This document shows positions 51,151 through 59,961 of a DNA stretch of 64,000 nt, piece after piece. The notes beneath the pieces are model-generated. The model made no database searches and was not told the origin of the DNA. It worked only from the letters and a program-made list of their open reading frames with translations. The stretch is from Endozoicomonas euniceicola (GTDB taxonomy: Bacteria; Pseudomonadota; Gammaproteobacteria; Pseudomonadales; Endozoicomonadaceae), in the NCBI RefSeq assembly GCF_025562755.1, contig NZ_CP103300.1, forward strand, positions 4,775,001 through 4,839,000. The letters are read 5' to 3'. The stretch's first letter is position 1; every line of letters starts with the position of its first letter. The translations under genes and the position numbers were made by a program.

Positions 51151-52155
51151 CTAAGGCAAGACATAACTCTTTGCTACCAGCGAAATAAACGAGATCAGTG
51201 CATACAGCCAGGCAGGTGATTCAGCCATTGGTGCCAGCTTTCCCATCTGCTTTTTATAGATCGCAAAATCCGAATACTCCCAATCTTGTGCGTATTCGGG
51301 ATTGTTTTTACCAGCGCCGCTCACTAAGTACCTGGCATAATCCTCGCCACATGAGGGTTTTAAGGGTTCGGACTGACTAGCGAAGCCAACCAGATAGCTT
51401 GCACTGCGAATCATTTTTTCATATCTGCCGCTACTGTCATCATCGCCGTCCCCCGCTCTATCAGAGCCGCCTTTTTTAATATCAGACGGTTTGCATAGTG
51501 TGCATTTGAATTTTCCCTGTTCAGCGTTGATCGTTAAGCCAATCAGGTTGCCGGCGCTGTCCAGCATGACGGTCAGAACGTTGTGTTTGCTATCGATAAA
51601 GATTCCATGGTACGCAGCGCCAAAGGAGTCGGACTCGAAAGCCACCGGGCTGGCTACTGTGTATGTGAATATACCACCATCAAATAAAAGCGTTTGCCGG
51701 CCATTTATTGTGGTATAGAGCGAAGTGGTCAAATTGCCCTGGTTGTAACTACTGTCATCAATTCTCCCCGAACTATCCCAGACAGCGTTGTGATAGGTGT
51801 AGGTGGAAAGTCGATTTAGATTGACTCTGTACTCCAGAGACTGACTATCCTCTCCACTGAACAGTGAAATACTGGTAGTAGCAGAACTTTCAGGTTGAGA
51901 GCTACTTTGCGGCGATGGTGAGGGTGGCTCCGCCACCATAAATGTTGGAAATGCGGGTGTCCTGAGGAACGGTGGAATTTCAGGTGGCATGTTATCGGCA
52001 CTGTTAGGGGAAACCCTTGCTTCGAAAGTAACAGGCTTTTTATTGCCCTGGATAATTATTTCTCCCTGCCATAACTCTCCAGTGGCTGCAACCTGTAAAG
52101 ATAAAGACAGAAGAATGCAGGATATCACCAGATGAATGTTCAGCCTGTGATGCAT
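51151..52155 (-). CDS. Unknown exported protein with C-terminal membrane anchor
   Basis: Not recognised. The 334-residue product has a signal peptide (LNIHLVISCILLSLSLQVAATG), a Pro/Ser-rich linker (PPSPSPQSSSQPESS, about 78-95) and a beta-rich middle. It has one CTLC pair and ends in a hydrophobic helix (AWLYALISFISLVAKSY), possibly a tail anchor or sorting signal. The ATG at 52155 is chosen because GAGG precedes it and the signal peptide begins there. The frame extends to 52185. It is first of three minus-strand accessory genes leading to the C2H2 protein. Confidence 0.6.
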   Translation of the reverse strand: MHHRLNIHLVISCILLSLSLQVAATGELWQGEIIIQGNKKPVTFEARVSPNSADNMPPEIPPFLRTPAFPTFMVAEPPSPSPQSSSQPESSATTSISLFSGEDSQSLEYRVNLNRLSTYTYHNAVWDSSGRIDDSSYNQGNLTTSLYTTINGRQTLLFDGGIFTYTVASPVAFESDSFGAAYHGIFIDSKHNVLTVMLDSAGNLIGLTINAEQGKFKCTLCKPSDIKKGGSDRAGDGDDDSSGRYEKMIRSASYLVGFASQSEPLKPSCGEDYARYLVSGAGKNNPEYAQDWEYSDFAIYKKQMGKLAPMAESPAWLYALISFISLVAKSYVLP

Positions 52156-52475
52156 TTTATTTTTCCTCAACCTACCGGAATGCACAAAAAGGAAGTGCGT
52201 GGCAGGCTTTCTCTAATATAGGTGATCTTACTGCGAACTTCTTCAATCATGCCTGGAAGCTCAGTATTGTAGTGAATTGTCTATTCGTCCAGATTTAAGG
52301 AGTATGTTCGGTGGAAATCAAAACTTTAGCTTATGGATATTCAAGCCAAGGCCAGGGCAAAAACATGATCACAAATCGATCAACCCAAGCACTGTCATCA
52401 TATAGTCCTCGTTCCAGCCACAAGTTTTTCGTTTGCTCTTGATACCTGCTTTTAGGGGCGCAGCATTCAATAACT

Positions 52476-52550
52476 TACCGGGCTGTTGGCTATTAGCTGC
52501 TCATACAGCCAACCGCCAAAAGCCAAAAGCCAACAGCCAACAGCCCGGTT
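52476..52550. repeat. Heptamer-based inverted repeat element
   Basis: TACCGGGCTGTTGGC at the left and GCCAACAGCCCGGTTTT at the right form inverse ends. Internal CTGTT- and CCAAAAG-type heptamers lie between. It belongs to the same family as 14534-14634. Confidence 0.8.
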
Positions 52551-52775
52551 TTCAGCAGCAAAGCCACCTCCTGCCCTGCAACGATCCTCGTCAAAAGCGA
52601 CATCAAGAACCCGGTGCAGCTGATTTTCAACCAGCCAGTGTTTTCTGGTTGCCTTTCACAGCGAGCAGGTAGTCCGCACCGCAAAGGATGGCACAGACTG
52701 ACATGAACATAACCTCTGCCAGGATGTGGGTTGATTTCTTCGGGTCTCGATTATCAGTGAGTGAAGTAAACTTGG
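52551..52775 (-). pseudogene. ISAs1-family transposase remnant
   Basis: The minus strand reads DNRDPKKSTHILAEVMFMSVCAILCGAD and then directly YLLAVKGNQKTL. These are the N-terminal and central blocks of ISAs1-type DDE transposases, joined by an internal deletion. A frameshift follows, after which ENQLHRVLDVAFDEDR continues in another frame. No terminal inverted repeats were identified. The heptamer repeat abuts its 3' side. Confidence 0.75.
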
Positions 52776-52969
52776 AAAAAAGGGTTTTTGCAGACATCAG
52801 AGAACGGGTAAAGCGCTAAATTATACAGGTTTTGTGGCTAACTTCCCGTTCAGAAATCATTCATGTTTTTGCCCTGGTGTACGCCCGGAAACAATACAAC
52901 CCGAGCCCCAGGAACTATTACAGCCTGGGCGTGTCCAACGGGGAGTTACAAAGAATCAGGGAAGATATC

Positions 52970-55900
52970 ATGTTTACAGGCGGAGCAGGGACTACCCCTC
53001 CAGACAGCAAGGCTTCAGCAGCACTTTCTGCAACAACATCCTCAGCAGCCCAGCCTGAGACGACCTTCAGGCATTCCACGGTAAAACGTAGAAATATCCG
53101 TGGTCGTCAGGAACATAACAATAGCAACAGTGAATCGGAATCCAGCCGCTCCCGCAGCAGGTCTCGATCTCCGAAGACAATCCGTAGCAGAAAGGCAGAC
53201 TCTCGCCACACCTCACGCACTTCCCATTCACACAGTGCAACCACAGGTACACAACGAAAGGGTGAATCGTCCTCAGCCAGACGCACCATTCCTGAGAAAT
53301 TTCGTGAAGTCCATTTGGAGTGCTGTGATTATATGGCGAAAGGTCAGTATGAAAAGGCCAGTAAGGCGATTAGGGAGCTTCAGAACGAGCACCCCTGGGT
53401 AAGCGCCCGGGCGTTTGGCGAAAGAAACCGTTTTACACAGGAAGACATGATAAGCCTGGTTGAACTGGATGACATGCTTTCGGTGCTGGTGATTATTGCC
53501 AAGTACTATCAGAGTACACCTGCGCCAAAAAACACAAGAAAAGATTTCAAAAAAGATGATCTGACTGTCATCACACAGAGCATGAAAGCCCCGGATAAAT
53601 GGGAAAGGGATCTGCCAGAGGACTACGACAACCTCGACTGGGCAGATATTCGCAAGTCCGTTATTTTTGCCGATAACTACCTGCTTAATGACGCCCGGCA
53701 TCCAGACTCTTCAGACGAAGCCTTTACGGACCGGCTCAAAGCGGCTCACAGGTATCTTATGTGGAGCCTGAACAGCCAGGTACTCAAAAGCAACGGCCAG
53801 CCCCAGTGGCTGGAGTGTTACATTAAAGTGTGCCAACAACTCCCCGAAAAAGACCCCCGTTTCAGGGAGTCCGCCGACGGGCAGCGCGCCAGAAGGGTGG
53901 TGGAACTGGTTGACGGAATTAAATCAGCCGAAAATATACACAAGGCATTTCACCTTATGAAAGAACAGCACAACGACGCCGTTAGTGAAGGTTTCAGTCA
54001 GGATGCCGCTGTGATCATGGCCTGTGGAGCCAGGGCTTTGTCAGAAGTCTGGCTCCACGGCCGGAAGCTCAATTCAAAAGAGGACCTTATTCGTCAGAAC
54101 AATAATATGCTCTTTTATGGCTGGACCCTGCTCACCTTCGGTCCCAGGGGCCACCGTAACTCCCTGCACAGCCAAAAAGAGGCTCAACAGGTGTCAAAGC
54201 ACTTTGTCAGCTTAGGACAGCTGGGTCTCTCTGCCAGTCAAAACCCTGAGATGATGAGAAAGTTTACCAAAGGACTGGTGAACGAGAAGTACTTTAAGTC
54301 ATCCTCTGCCTCAAGAAAGATATCCCTGGAACTTAGTAAATATTGCGGCACGATTATAGATAAGAAATGGCTGGCATTTCTCGAATCCACTGCAAAAGGT
54401 GATTACTGGCTCGCAAAATCCCGCCTGGACGGATTGCGGAATTATGAAAAAGGATCTCACCAGGATGAAGTGATCGATCTCGCTTATGCTGATTGCTATC
54501 TGCAGACAGGTCAAAAGAATAAGGCTCTTCAAATACTGGATAACATAAAACCAGACAAGGAAACCTATGCGCACCTTGAGAAGGCCCGGCTCTACTATGC
54601 AGCTGGTCAATCTGCAGACGCTCTGGATTTGATAAAGAATGTCAAGGGCAGGTTAAATGGTATTTTCCGGTTAGCTTACAACCGGCTGGAAGATCAGATC
54701 GTTTCACCCGACCGCAGTCGCCGGTTCAGCAGTGACAGAAGTGACAGAAGTGACAGCAGTAGCAGTAGCAGTAGCAGCAGTGACAGCAGTAGCAGCAGTG
54801 ACAATGACTCATCCGATTCTGAACAGACCTCAAAACACTCCAGAAAAAGACGTGCAGCGTCGTCAGACTCTGACTCTAAACATACCAAAACCAAAAAGCC
54901 CAGGGCAGGTGACTCCAGCGCCCCGGTCAGCAAGACCGGTCACACCGACGATGTCCCCGTGAGGGAGCCTGAAATAGACAGCGCCAGTATAACGGTACCC
55001 CCGCAGATTAATGTTAACACCGTGTCAACCCAGGTGGACACCGGTGAACTCCTTGATACCAAAGCCATACAGTCTGAAATGTTGCGCTCTTCTGCAGCAC
55101 TTAAGGAACTGCAGGAAACTCACGACCAGCTGACTACCACTCACACGCAAGTACAGGAAGAACTGAGCCAGCTCCAGTCACAGCAAGTGCAATTAATGAC
55201 CGAAATCAACACACTCAATGCTGAACGGGAAACACTGCAACAACAACTGTCTCAGGCCAGCGCCACAAGTCAGCAGCTGGAAGCGTTACAGAAAAAGTAT
55301 AATGATCTTTCAACCCGGCACGACAAGCTGAAAAGCGAAACGACCAGGTATCATGAACAGTCCCGTTTGGCCAGGAAAAAACTAAATGAGAAGATCGAGA
55401 GACTCACCAGTGAGCAGAGTGTCCATAAACTTTCCAAGCAGCCCGAGTCTGAGCCTTACACTGAAATGAAGCAACGCCTGGAAACTGAACAGAGCAATTC
55501 TGCTGCACAATTAAAACAACACCTTCAGGCAGTGCAGAAGTTTAAGGACACTGAGGCCGCACAGTTACAGAAGATCTGTACACTTGAAGCACACATTACC
55601 GATCTGCAAACAAAGAACGCAAAGGCAACAGAGGAAAAAGACCGCCTGGAGAACCGGTATCAACAGGATAAAGATTTCCTCCGTAAAGAAATTCGAGAGC
55701 GCCAAAAACAGTTTTCCAAACTCGAAGAGGAACACTACGAGCTTCAGAAAAAAAACGAAAGCACGATCAGCACCCTGAAAAAACAGTGTGAAGAACTCAG
55801 GGAAAATGTGAAAGTTTCTGATGAGAGCAGGCTGAAAACAGAACAGGAAAATGAAAACCTGCTGGTTCAAAATTCAGCGTCAAAACTGAAGTTTCTGGGG

Positions 55901-57334
55901 TTAAAAACTCAAAATCAGAAGCTGACCACTCAACTCCAATCTACCCAGGAGCAGGAAGCCCAACAGCAGACGCTCGCACAACAGGAACAGCAAACCCTGA
56001 AAGATCAGATCGACCAGTTTGAGACTAAAGCTGCCGACCAGCAACAAAAGATTTCAGCGCTTGAAGATAAAAACAATACCCTTCATGGCAATGTTACAGT
56101 ACTCAACACCAGGATCAGCGAACTTGTCGAACAAGAGACCAGCATACAGAAAGAAAAACAAACCCTGAAAGATCAGATCGACCAGTTTGAGACTAAAGCA
56201 GCCGACCAGCAACAACAGATTTCAGCGCTTGAAGCTGAAAAAAATACCTTTCATGACAATGTCACAGTACTCAACACCAGGATCAGCGAACTTGTCGAAC
56301 AAGAGACCAGCTTACAAAAAGAAAAACAGACCCTGCTAGACAGCAAGCAGCAGCTTGAACAGGAAACAACCAGCCTTAAAAAGAAAACTGCCGGTCTGCA
56401 ACAAGAGGTTTCATCGCTGGAAGCTAAAAACAGCGCCCTTCAGAAGCAGTTACAGCCATTAAAAGATGAGTTCAATACACTGCAACAACGTCATCAGAAC
56501 CTTAAGGATGAAATGACTCAGAAAACCGGACAGCTGACAGTAGCAAATGAAGAGCGACAGGCATTTGAGGATAAAATTGAAGAGCTTGGTACGAAAATAC
56601 TGATCCTGGAATCAGAACGGGTGGATGGAGGTGATGTCCTGATGGACACGGAGGAAAGCTCAACTCAACTGAAAACTGACTTAGAGGCCACCCGTCAGGA
56701 GCTGCAGGAATCAACCAGGCAACTGGAAGAAAAAAGCCAGAAAGCACAGGCTGCCAACCGGGCTCTACAACAGACAAAAGCGGAACTGGAATCCAGGGAT
56801 CAGGAAGTACAGTCTGTCACCCAGACACTGCAACAGACAATAGCGAAACTGGGAGCAAAGAACCGGGAATTGGAAGAACAGAGTCAGAAAATGCAGGCAC
56901 TCCAACAGAAGGAAATGGCCAGAACCCGCTACATAGAACAGCTTGAAGGCTCTATGGCAGCATTTTATACCTCCTTCTCCATGGCTGCCCCTTTATATAC
57001 TGTTTTTTCTTCTACGCCACAGTCAGCCGTGCTAACACCAGTGAGCCCTGCAACTACCGGTTACCGTCCAACACTCGCTCCCTTTCCCGGCCAGTCAGAA
57101 CCCACATACGCTGGCGCTCCAGTAACATCGACTTCACAGAGCGAGTCAGTCAGCGTAAGGCCAACAGGACAGGGTACCACTGAGATGTCGACTACTCCCC
57201 CCACTTCACAAGTGGAACAGAATAACTCAACATCAGAAAACCAACTCCCTGATTCGCAAGCCTTTAATGACCTTCTGGAAATCATCAACAGGGAGATGGC
57301 CTCCAATAGGGAGACGGACCCCAAAGGCTCATAA
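52970..57334 (+). CDS. SR-rich, nuclear-protein-like long coiled-coil protein
   Basis: 1454 residues, no signal peptide. An Arg/Ser repeat (about 57-74, SRSRSRSRSP) resembles eukaryotic SR splicing factors. The region from about 106 to 570 is helical and partly TPR-like (DLAYADCYLQTGQKNKALQIL). A Ser/Asp tract (about 581-620) follows, then basic clusters SRKRRAA and KTKKPRAG that look like a bipartite nuclear signal. A coiled coil runs from about 700 to 1330, with two near-identical 56-residue repeats, and the tail is Thr/Ser/Pro-rich. Start 52970 has AGGGA upstream; the frame is open from 52832. The composition suggests a host-directed effector, but secretion and target are unknown. Confidence 0.75.
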   Translation: MFTGGAGTTPPDSKASAALSATTSSAAQPETTFRHSTVKRRNIRGRQEHNNSNSESESSRSRSRSRSPKTIRSRKADSRHTSRTSHSHSATTGTQRKGESSSARRTIPEKFREVHLECCDYMAKGQYEKASKAIRELQNEHPWVSARAFGERNRFTQEDMISLVELDDMLSVLVIIAKYYQSTPAPKNTRKDFKKDDLTVITQSMKAPDKWERDLPEDYDNLDWADIRKSVIFADNYLLNDARHPDSSDEAFTDRLKAAHRYLMWSLNSQVLKSNGQPQWLECYIKVCQQLPEKDPRFRESADGQRARRVVELVDGIKSAENIHKAFHLMKEQHNDAVSEGFSQDAAVIMACGARALSEVWLHGRKLNSKEDLIRQNNNMLFYGWTLLTFGPRGHRNSLHSQKEAQQVSKHFVSLGQLGLSASQNPEMMRKFTKGLVNEKYFKSSSASRKISLELSKYCGTIIDKKWLAFLESTAKGDYWLAKSRLDGLRNYEKGSHQDEVIDLAYADCYLQTGQKNKALQILDNIKPDKETYAHLEKARLYYAAGQSADALDLIKNVKGRLNGIFRLAYNRLEDQIVSPDRSRRFSSDRSDRSDSSSSSSSSSDSSSSSDNDSSDSEQTSKHSRKRRAASSDSDSKHTKTKKPRAGDSSAPVSKTGHTDDVPVREPEIDSASITVPPQINVNTVSTQVDTGELLDTKAIQSEMLRSSAALKELQETHDQLTTTHTQVQEELSQLQSQQVQLMTEINTLNAERETLQQQLSQASATSQQLEALQKKYNDLSTRHDKLKSETTRYHEQSRLARKKLNEKIERLTSEQSVHKLSKQPESEPYTEMKQRLETEQSNSAAQLKQHLQAVQKFKDTEAAQLQKICTLEAHITDLQTKNAKATEEKDRLENRYQQDKDFLRKEIRERQKQFSKLEEEHYELQKKNESTISTLKKQCEELRENVKVSDESRLKTEQENENLLVQNSASKLKFLGLKTQNQKLTTQLQSTQEQEAQQQTLAQQEQQTLKDQIDQFETKAADQQQKISALEDKNNTLHGNVTVLNTRISELVEQETSIQKEKQTLKDQIDQFETKAADQQQQISALEAEKNTFHDNVTVLNTRISELVEQETSLQKEKQTLLDSKQQLEQETTSLKKKTAGLQQEVSSLEAKNSALQKQLQPLKDEFNTLQQRHQNLKDEMTQKTGQLTVANEERQAFEDKIEELGTKILILESERVDGGDVLMDTEESSTQLKTDLEATRQELQESTRQLEEKSQKAQAANRALQQTKAELESRDQEVQSVTQTLQQTIAKLGAKNRELEEQSQKMQALQQKEMARTRYIEQLEGSMAAFYTSFSMAAPLYTVFSSTPQSAVLTPVSPATTGYRPTLAPFPGQSEPTYAGAPVTSTSQSESVSVRPTGQGTTEMSTTPPTSQVEQNNSTSENQLPDSQAFNDLLEIINREMASNRETDPKGS
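55991..56326 (+). repeat. Two 168-bp direct repeats in the coiled-coil gene
   Basis: The units 55991-56158 and 56159-56326 are nearly identical (56 codons each). They start CAAACCCTGAAAGATCAG and encode QTLKDQIDQFETKAADQQQ. A third copy begins at 56327 but diverges after a few codons. The high identity indicates recent duplication. Confidence 0.9.
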
Positions 57335-57467
57335 CCTGGTACATACTTCAGTGCTGCAAAGACTTCACATCCATAAATCTGCCCCCCGGCTTGCGGTTTT
57401 ACACCGGTCGGTTCACCGAGGATGGTGTGATCCATAAGTTTTTCAGTGAAACAAACTCATGAACGAT

Positions 57468-57480
57468 GTCAGGCTCCTAG
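57468..57480. repeat. Half-copy of the AGGAGCCTG palindrome
   Basis: GTCAGGCTCCTAG matches the right arm of the palindrome at 2140-2175 with its flanking TAG. It overlaps the stop codon of the MaoC-like gene. Confidence 0.45.
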
Positions 57481-57953
57481 CCCTTTAGCTCAACCTCTGG
57501 CAGCGGGTACTCGTCCACCACGACTTTTTCAATAGCGGGCATGATTTCTGCCTTGCCTTTCACAACGGTTTTGCCGTCCTGATTCACCACGTTGGTGGAA
57601 ACGGTCGCACGTTTGCGGCGTTCGTTAATGTCCAGTACTTCCAGTTTTACAGTCACGGTGTCGCCTACCTTGACCGGACGCATGAATTTCACTTCCTGAG
57701 ACAGGTAGATACCGCCAGGCCCTGGCAGTTTGGTGGCCAGCGCACAGGAGATCAGGGATGACGTCCACATGCCGTGGGCGATACGATCTTCAAACTGGGT
57801 TGTGGCAGCGAAGTTTTTATCAAGATGAACCGGGTTGGTATCGCCGGAAACTTTGGCAAAGAGCAGCAGATCTTTTTCGGTCAGGGTTCGGGTCAGGGAG
57901 TCGGACTGGCCCACGGTGAGTTCTTCAAAGGGAATATTTTCCAACTGGCGCAT
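57477..57953 (-). CDS. phaJ: MaoC-like (R)-specific enoyl-CoA hydratase
   Basis: Hot-dog-fold hydratase of 158 residues, the PhaJ size. It hydrates trans-2-enoyl-CoA to (R)-3-hydroxyacyl-CoA, linking beta-oxidation to polyester or lipid synthesis. The catalytic block is FAKVSGDTNPVHLD, the hydratase 2 motif with D and H. IAHGMWTSSLISCALATKLPGPG and VGDTVTVKLEV follow. The ATG at 57953 is preferred over an in-frame TTG at 57989, which would overlap the upstream gene. It lies 16 bp downstream of the alpha/beta hydrolase. As I recall, a MaoC, hydrolase, fadD, hrpA order also exists in Pseudomonas. Confidence 0.85.
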   Translation of the reverse strand: MRQLENIPFEELTVGQSDSLTRTLTEKDLLLFAKVSGDTNPVHLDKNFAATTQFEDRIAHGMWTSSLISCALATKLPGPGGIYLSQEVKFMRPVKVGDTVTVKLEVLDINERRKRATVSTNVVNQDGKTVVKGKAEIMPAIEKVVVDEYPLPEVELKG

Positions 57954-57969
57954 ACGTCTTGGTGTCCAA

Positions 57970-58899
57970 TTATTGAATTTTAGATTCAAGCCATTCTATC
58001 AGGTCTGAGATAACCTGCTCACGATTAATTTCGTTGAACATCTCGTGACGGCCTTCAGGGTAGAGCGTCAGGCTAACATCTTTTATGCCTGCTTTCTGTA
58101 ACGCCTGTGACAGTTTATGTTGTCCGTTTTTTGCAGGTGGTACTGCCGGAGCGCTGACCGGGTCGTGGGTGCCTCCCATCACCAGTATTGGATGTTCAGG
58201 ACTGATCTGTTGCAGTGCCCTGGCTGAGGAGATGGATTGCAGACCGCCAAACAGGTCATGCCAGAGGTGATTGCCGGGGCGTTGTCCGCAGAGTGGATCA
58301 TCAACGTAGGCATCCACTGCTGCCGGGTCTCGCGAGAGCCAGTCAAACTCTGTGCGATTCGGTTTAAATGCTTTGTTGTACTGACCAAAGACCAGCCCGT
58401 GAATGATCGGACTTTGCCCGTTTTGCCCCAGTCGGTATCGTTCAATCCGTGTGATGAGTCGAGCCAGAGTCAGCAGAGGTTGCGGGGCAAAGTTGGAACC
58501 CGATAGCACAGAGCCAGCCAGTGACTTAGGTGTGTAGCGCATCAGGTAACTCTGCAGGATATAACTGCCCATACTGTGTCCCAGCAGAAACAGAGGCTTG
58601 CCCGGTGATTGTTCGCCGATGCTTTGAATAACAATGTCCAGATCTTCGACCACTTTCTCCCAGCCACGCTTGTGGGCAAAGAAGGCGGGCTGCGGGGCAG
58701 CTGGTCCGTGTCCCCGGTGGTTATGGGCAAACACTTCAAAACCAGCGGCGTTCAGTTGCAGGGCGAGGTGATGGTAGCGCTGCGCATGTTCACTGAGTCC
58801 ATGACTGATATGCACAACGGCTTTTGCATCGGCGCACGGCCACTGAAAAACCGGAATACTATGACCGTCGTCAGTTGGCAAGGTTATTATTTGATCCAT
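57970..58899 (-). CDS. Alpha/beta hydrolase, monoacylglycerol lipase/lysophospholipase-like
   Basis: Serine hydrolase of the Hydrolase_4 (S33-like) group, 309 residues. HISHGLSEHAQRY is the oxyanion-region motif and GHSMGS holds the nucleophile S109. ILVMGGTHDPVS is the acid region, and H of EGRHEMFNE completes the triad. AHNHRGHG is typical of monoglyceride lipases. No signal peptide is seen. Its position next to a MaoC hydratase and fadD suggests release of fatty acids from monoglycerides or lysophospholipids before activation. The substrate is inferred. Confidence 0.88.
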   Translation of the reverse strand: MDQIITLPTDDGHSIPVFQWPCADAKAVVHISHGLSEHAQRYHHLALQLNAAGFEVFAHNHRGHGPAAPQPAFFAHKRGWEKVVEDLDIVIQSIGEQSPGKPLFLLGHSMGSYILQSYLMRYTPKSLAGSVLSGSNFAPQPLLTLARLITRIERYRLGQNGQSPIIHGLVFGQYNKAFKPNRTEFDWLSRDPAAVDAYVDDPLCGQRPGNHLWHDLFGGLQSISSARALQQISPEHPILVMGGTHDPVSAPAVPPAKNGQHKLSQALQKAGIKDVSLTLYPEGRHEMFNEINREQVISDLIEWLESKIQ

Positions 58900-58988
58900 G
58901 CTAATTTTGGCTCATTTATATTTTGGCCTATTTATACCATCGTACTATTTGTATGTCCGTATGTTCTTTCAATAGAATGAGTTTGTGG

Positions 58989-59624
58989 CTATTCATCAAG
59001 CCGGGTATAGAGCCTTATTCCCGGGTGTAATGCAAAGAGAGGCCAGTTCGTGTCATCCACGTAATCTGGATTTATGTTTTCAAATGAGCGGGCATCGGGT
59101 GAAAATTTCGGTTCCAGTGAGTACATTTCAGGTTTATAGCTTGCGAGTAAGCTTGGAGATGTAAGTACTACGATTTGATGATTTAAAATACCTGAGTATC
59201 TCATCCCTTGGGAGCAGCGTCCTATCAGAGACTCTCGCACACACATACTGTACATACCTCCCATAAGAACAAGGCTTGTGATGTTATTCTCTTTCAGGAA
59301 AGGCAATAGTCGTGGGGATGTCTCTGAACCCAGTACCCCCGCATTTTTTTTGATGCATGAAAAGTCTGGTTTTTTGATAATACTGTAAATATGTTTTGCG
59401 AAGCTTTCGTAAATTTCATGTACGACAATGATTTTGCATCCCAGCTCTATGCAGAAACGAAGAGTATCTTGTTGTCTTTGTATTCTGATAAGGTGGTTTT
59501 TGGTCGTTTCACTGCACCATTTTCCATCCGTTTCATCTATAACGATGACCGCTGTATTAATGTTGGATTCAGGTGTGTGAAACTTACGAATATCTGTAAA
59601 TAAAGCTCCGTTTATAACGGACAT
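58989..59624 (-). CDS. Isochorismatase-like cysteine hydrolase
   Basis: A 211-residue protein with the features of the isochorismatase-like fold. AVIVIDET places the catalytic Asp at D30, SCIKKNAG supplies Lys (K92 or K93), and LVLMGGMYSMCVRESLIG has the nucleophilic C128. The reaction cannot be deduced; known relatives hydrolyse amides, carbamates or isochorismate. The gene is AT-richer than fadD and the hydrolase it sits between, so it may be a later insertion into that group. A -10-like TATACT lies at 59659-59664 (minus strand), giving a short leader. Confidence 0.7.
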   Translation of the reverse strand: MSVINGALFTDIRKFHTPESNINTAVIVIDETDGKWCSETTKNHLIRIQRQQDTLRFCIELGCKIIVVHEIYESFAKHIYSIIKKPDFSCIKKNAGVLGSETSPRLLPFLKENNITSLVLMGGMYSMCVRESLIGRCSQGMRYSGILNHQIVVLTSPSLLASYKPEMYSLEPKFSPDARSFENINPDYVDDTNWPLFALHPGIRLYTRLDE

Positions 59625-59961
59625 TGGTTGTTTATCTCTGCGGCACTAAATACCGGATAGTATAGTTCTGTTCAGTGCGTTCAGAAGCACTGGCCGACAA
59701 CATCTGGCTCTGAAAGACGCTCTGTTACAGGAAACAATCGGGTATTTACCGAATACTGCCTGTTCGTAAAAAGTCAAAACTGATAACCTTTTGCCGCCGG
59801 GGTTGGACAGGTATTAGAGGTACCTGTGCTTCTCCCCCCCAATCAGATTCAACTTTGACCGTATTGAGTGGTAACGGATTTCGTGATTTTTATGTCTAAA
59901 GGGCAGCTGCCGCAACACACCGGTTCCCTCCTCGTTGTTACTCAGCTAAAGGAGGGCGACA
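59625..59961. other. 337-bp divergent gap between isochorismatase-like gene and fadD
   Basis: No gene is seen. It must hold the promoters of both divergent genes. TTGACC occurs at 59854-59859 without a matching -10. I found no convincing FadR-type operator. Confidence 0.5.

Larger units (their letters stand above)
52156..52969. other. 814-bp degenerate region with transposon remnant and repeat
   Basis: No intact gene is seen. It contains a heptamer inverted repeat (52476-52550) next to an ISAs1-like transposase fragment (52551-52775). The stretch 52160-52470 has no recognisable content. The promoter of the long coiled-coil gene should lie near its right end, but no clear site was fixed. Confidence 0.6.
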
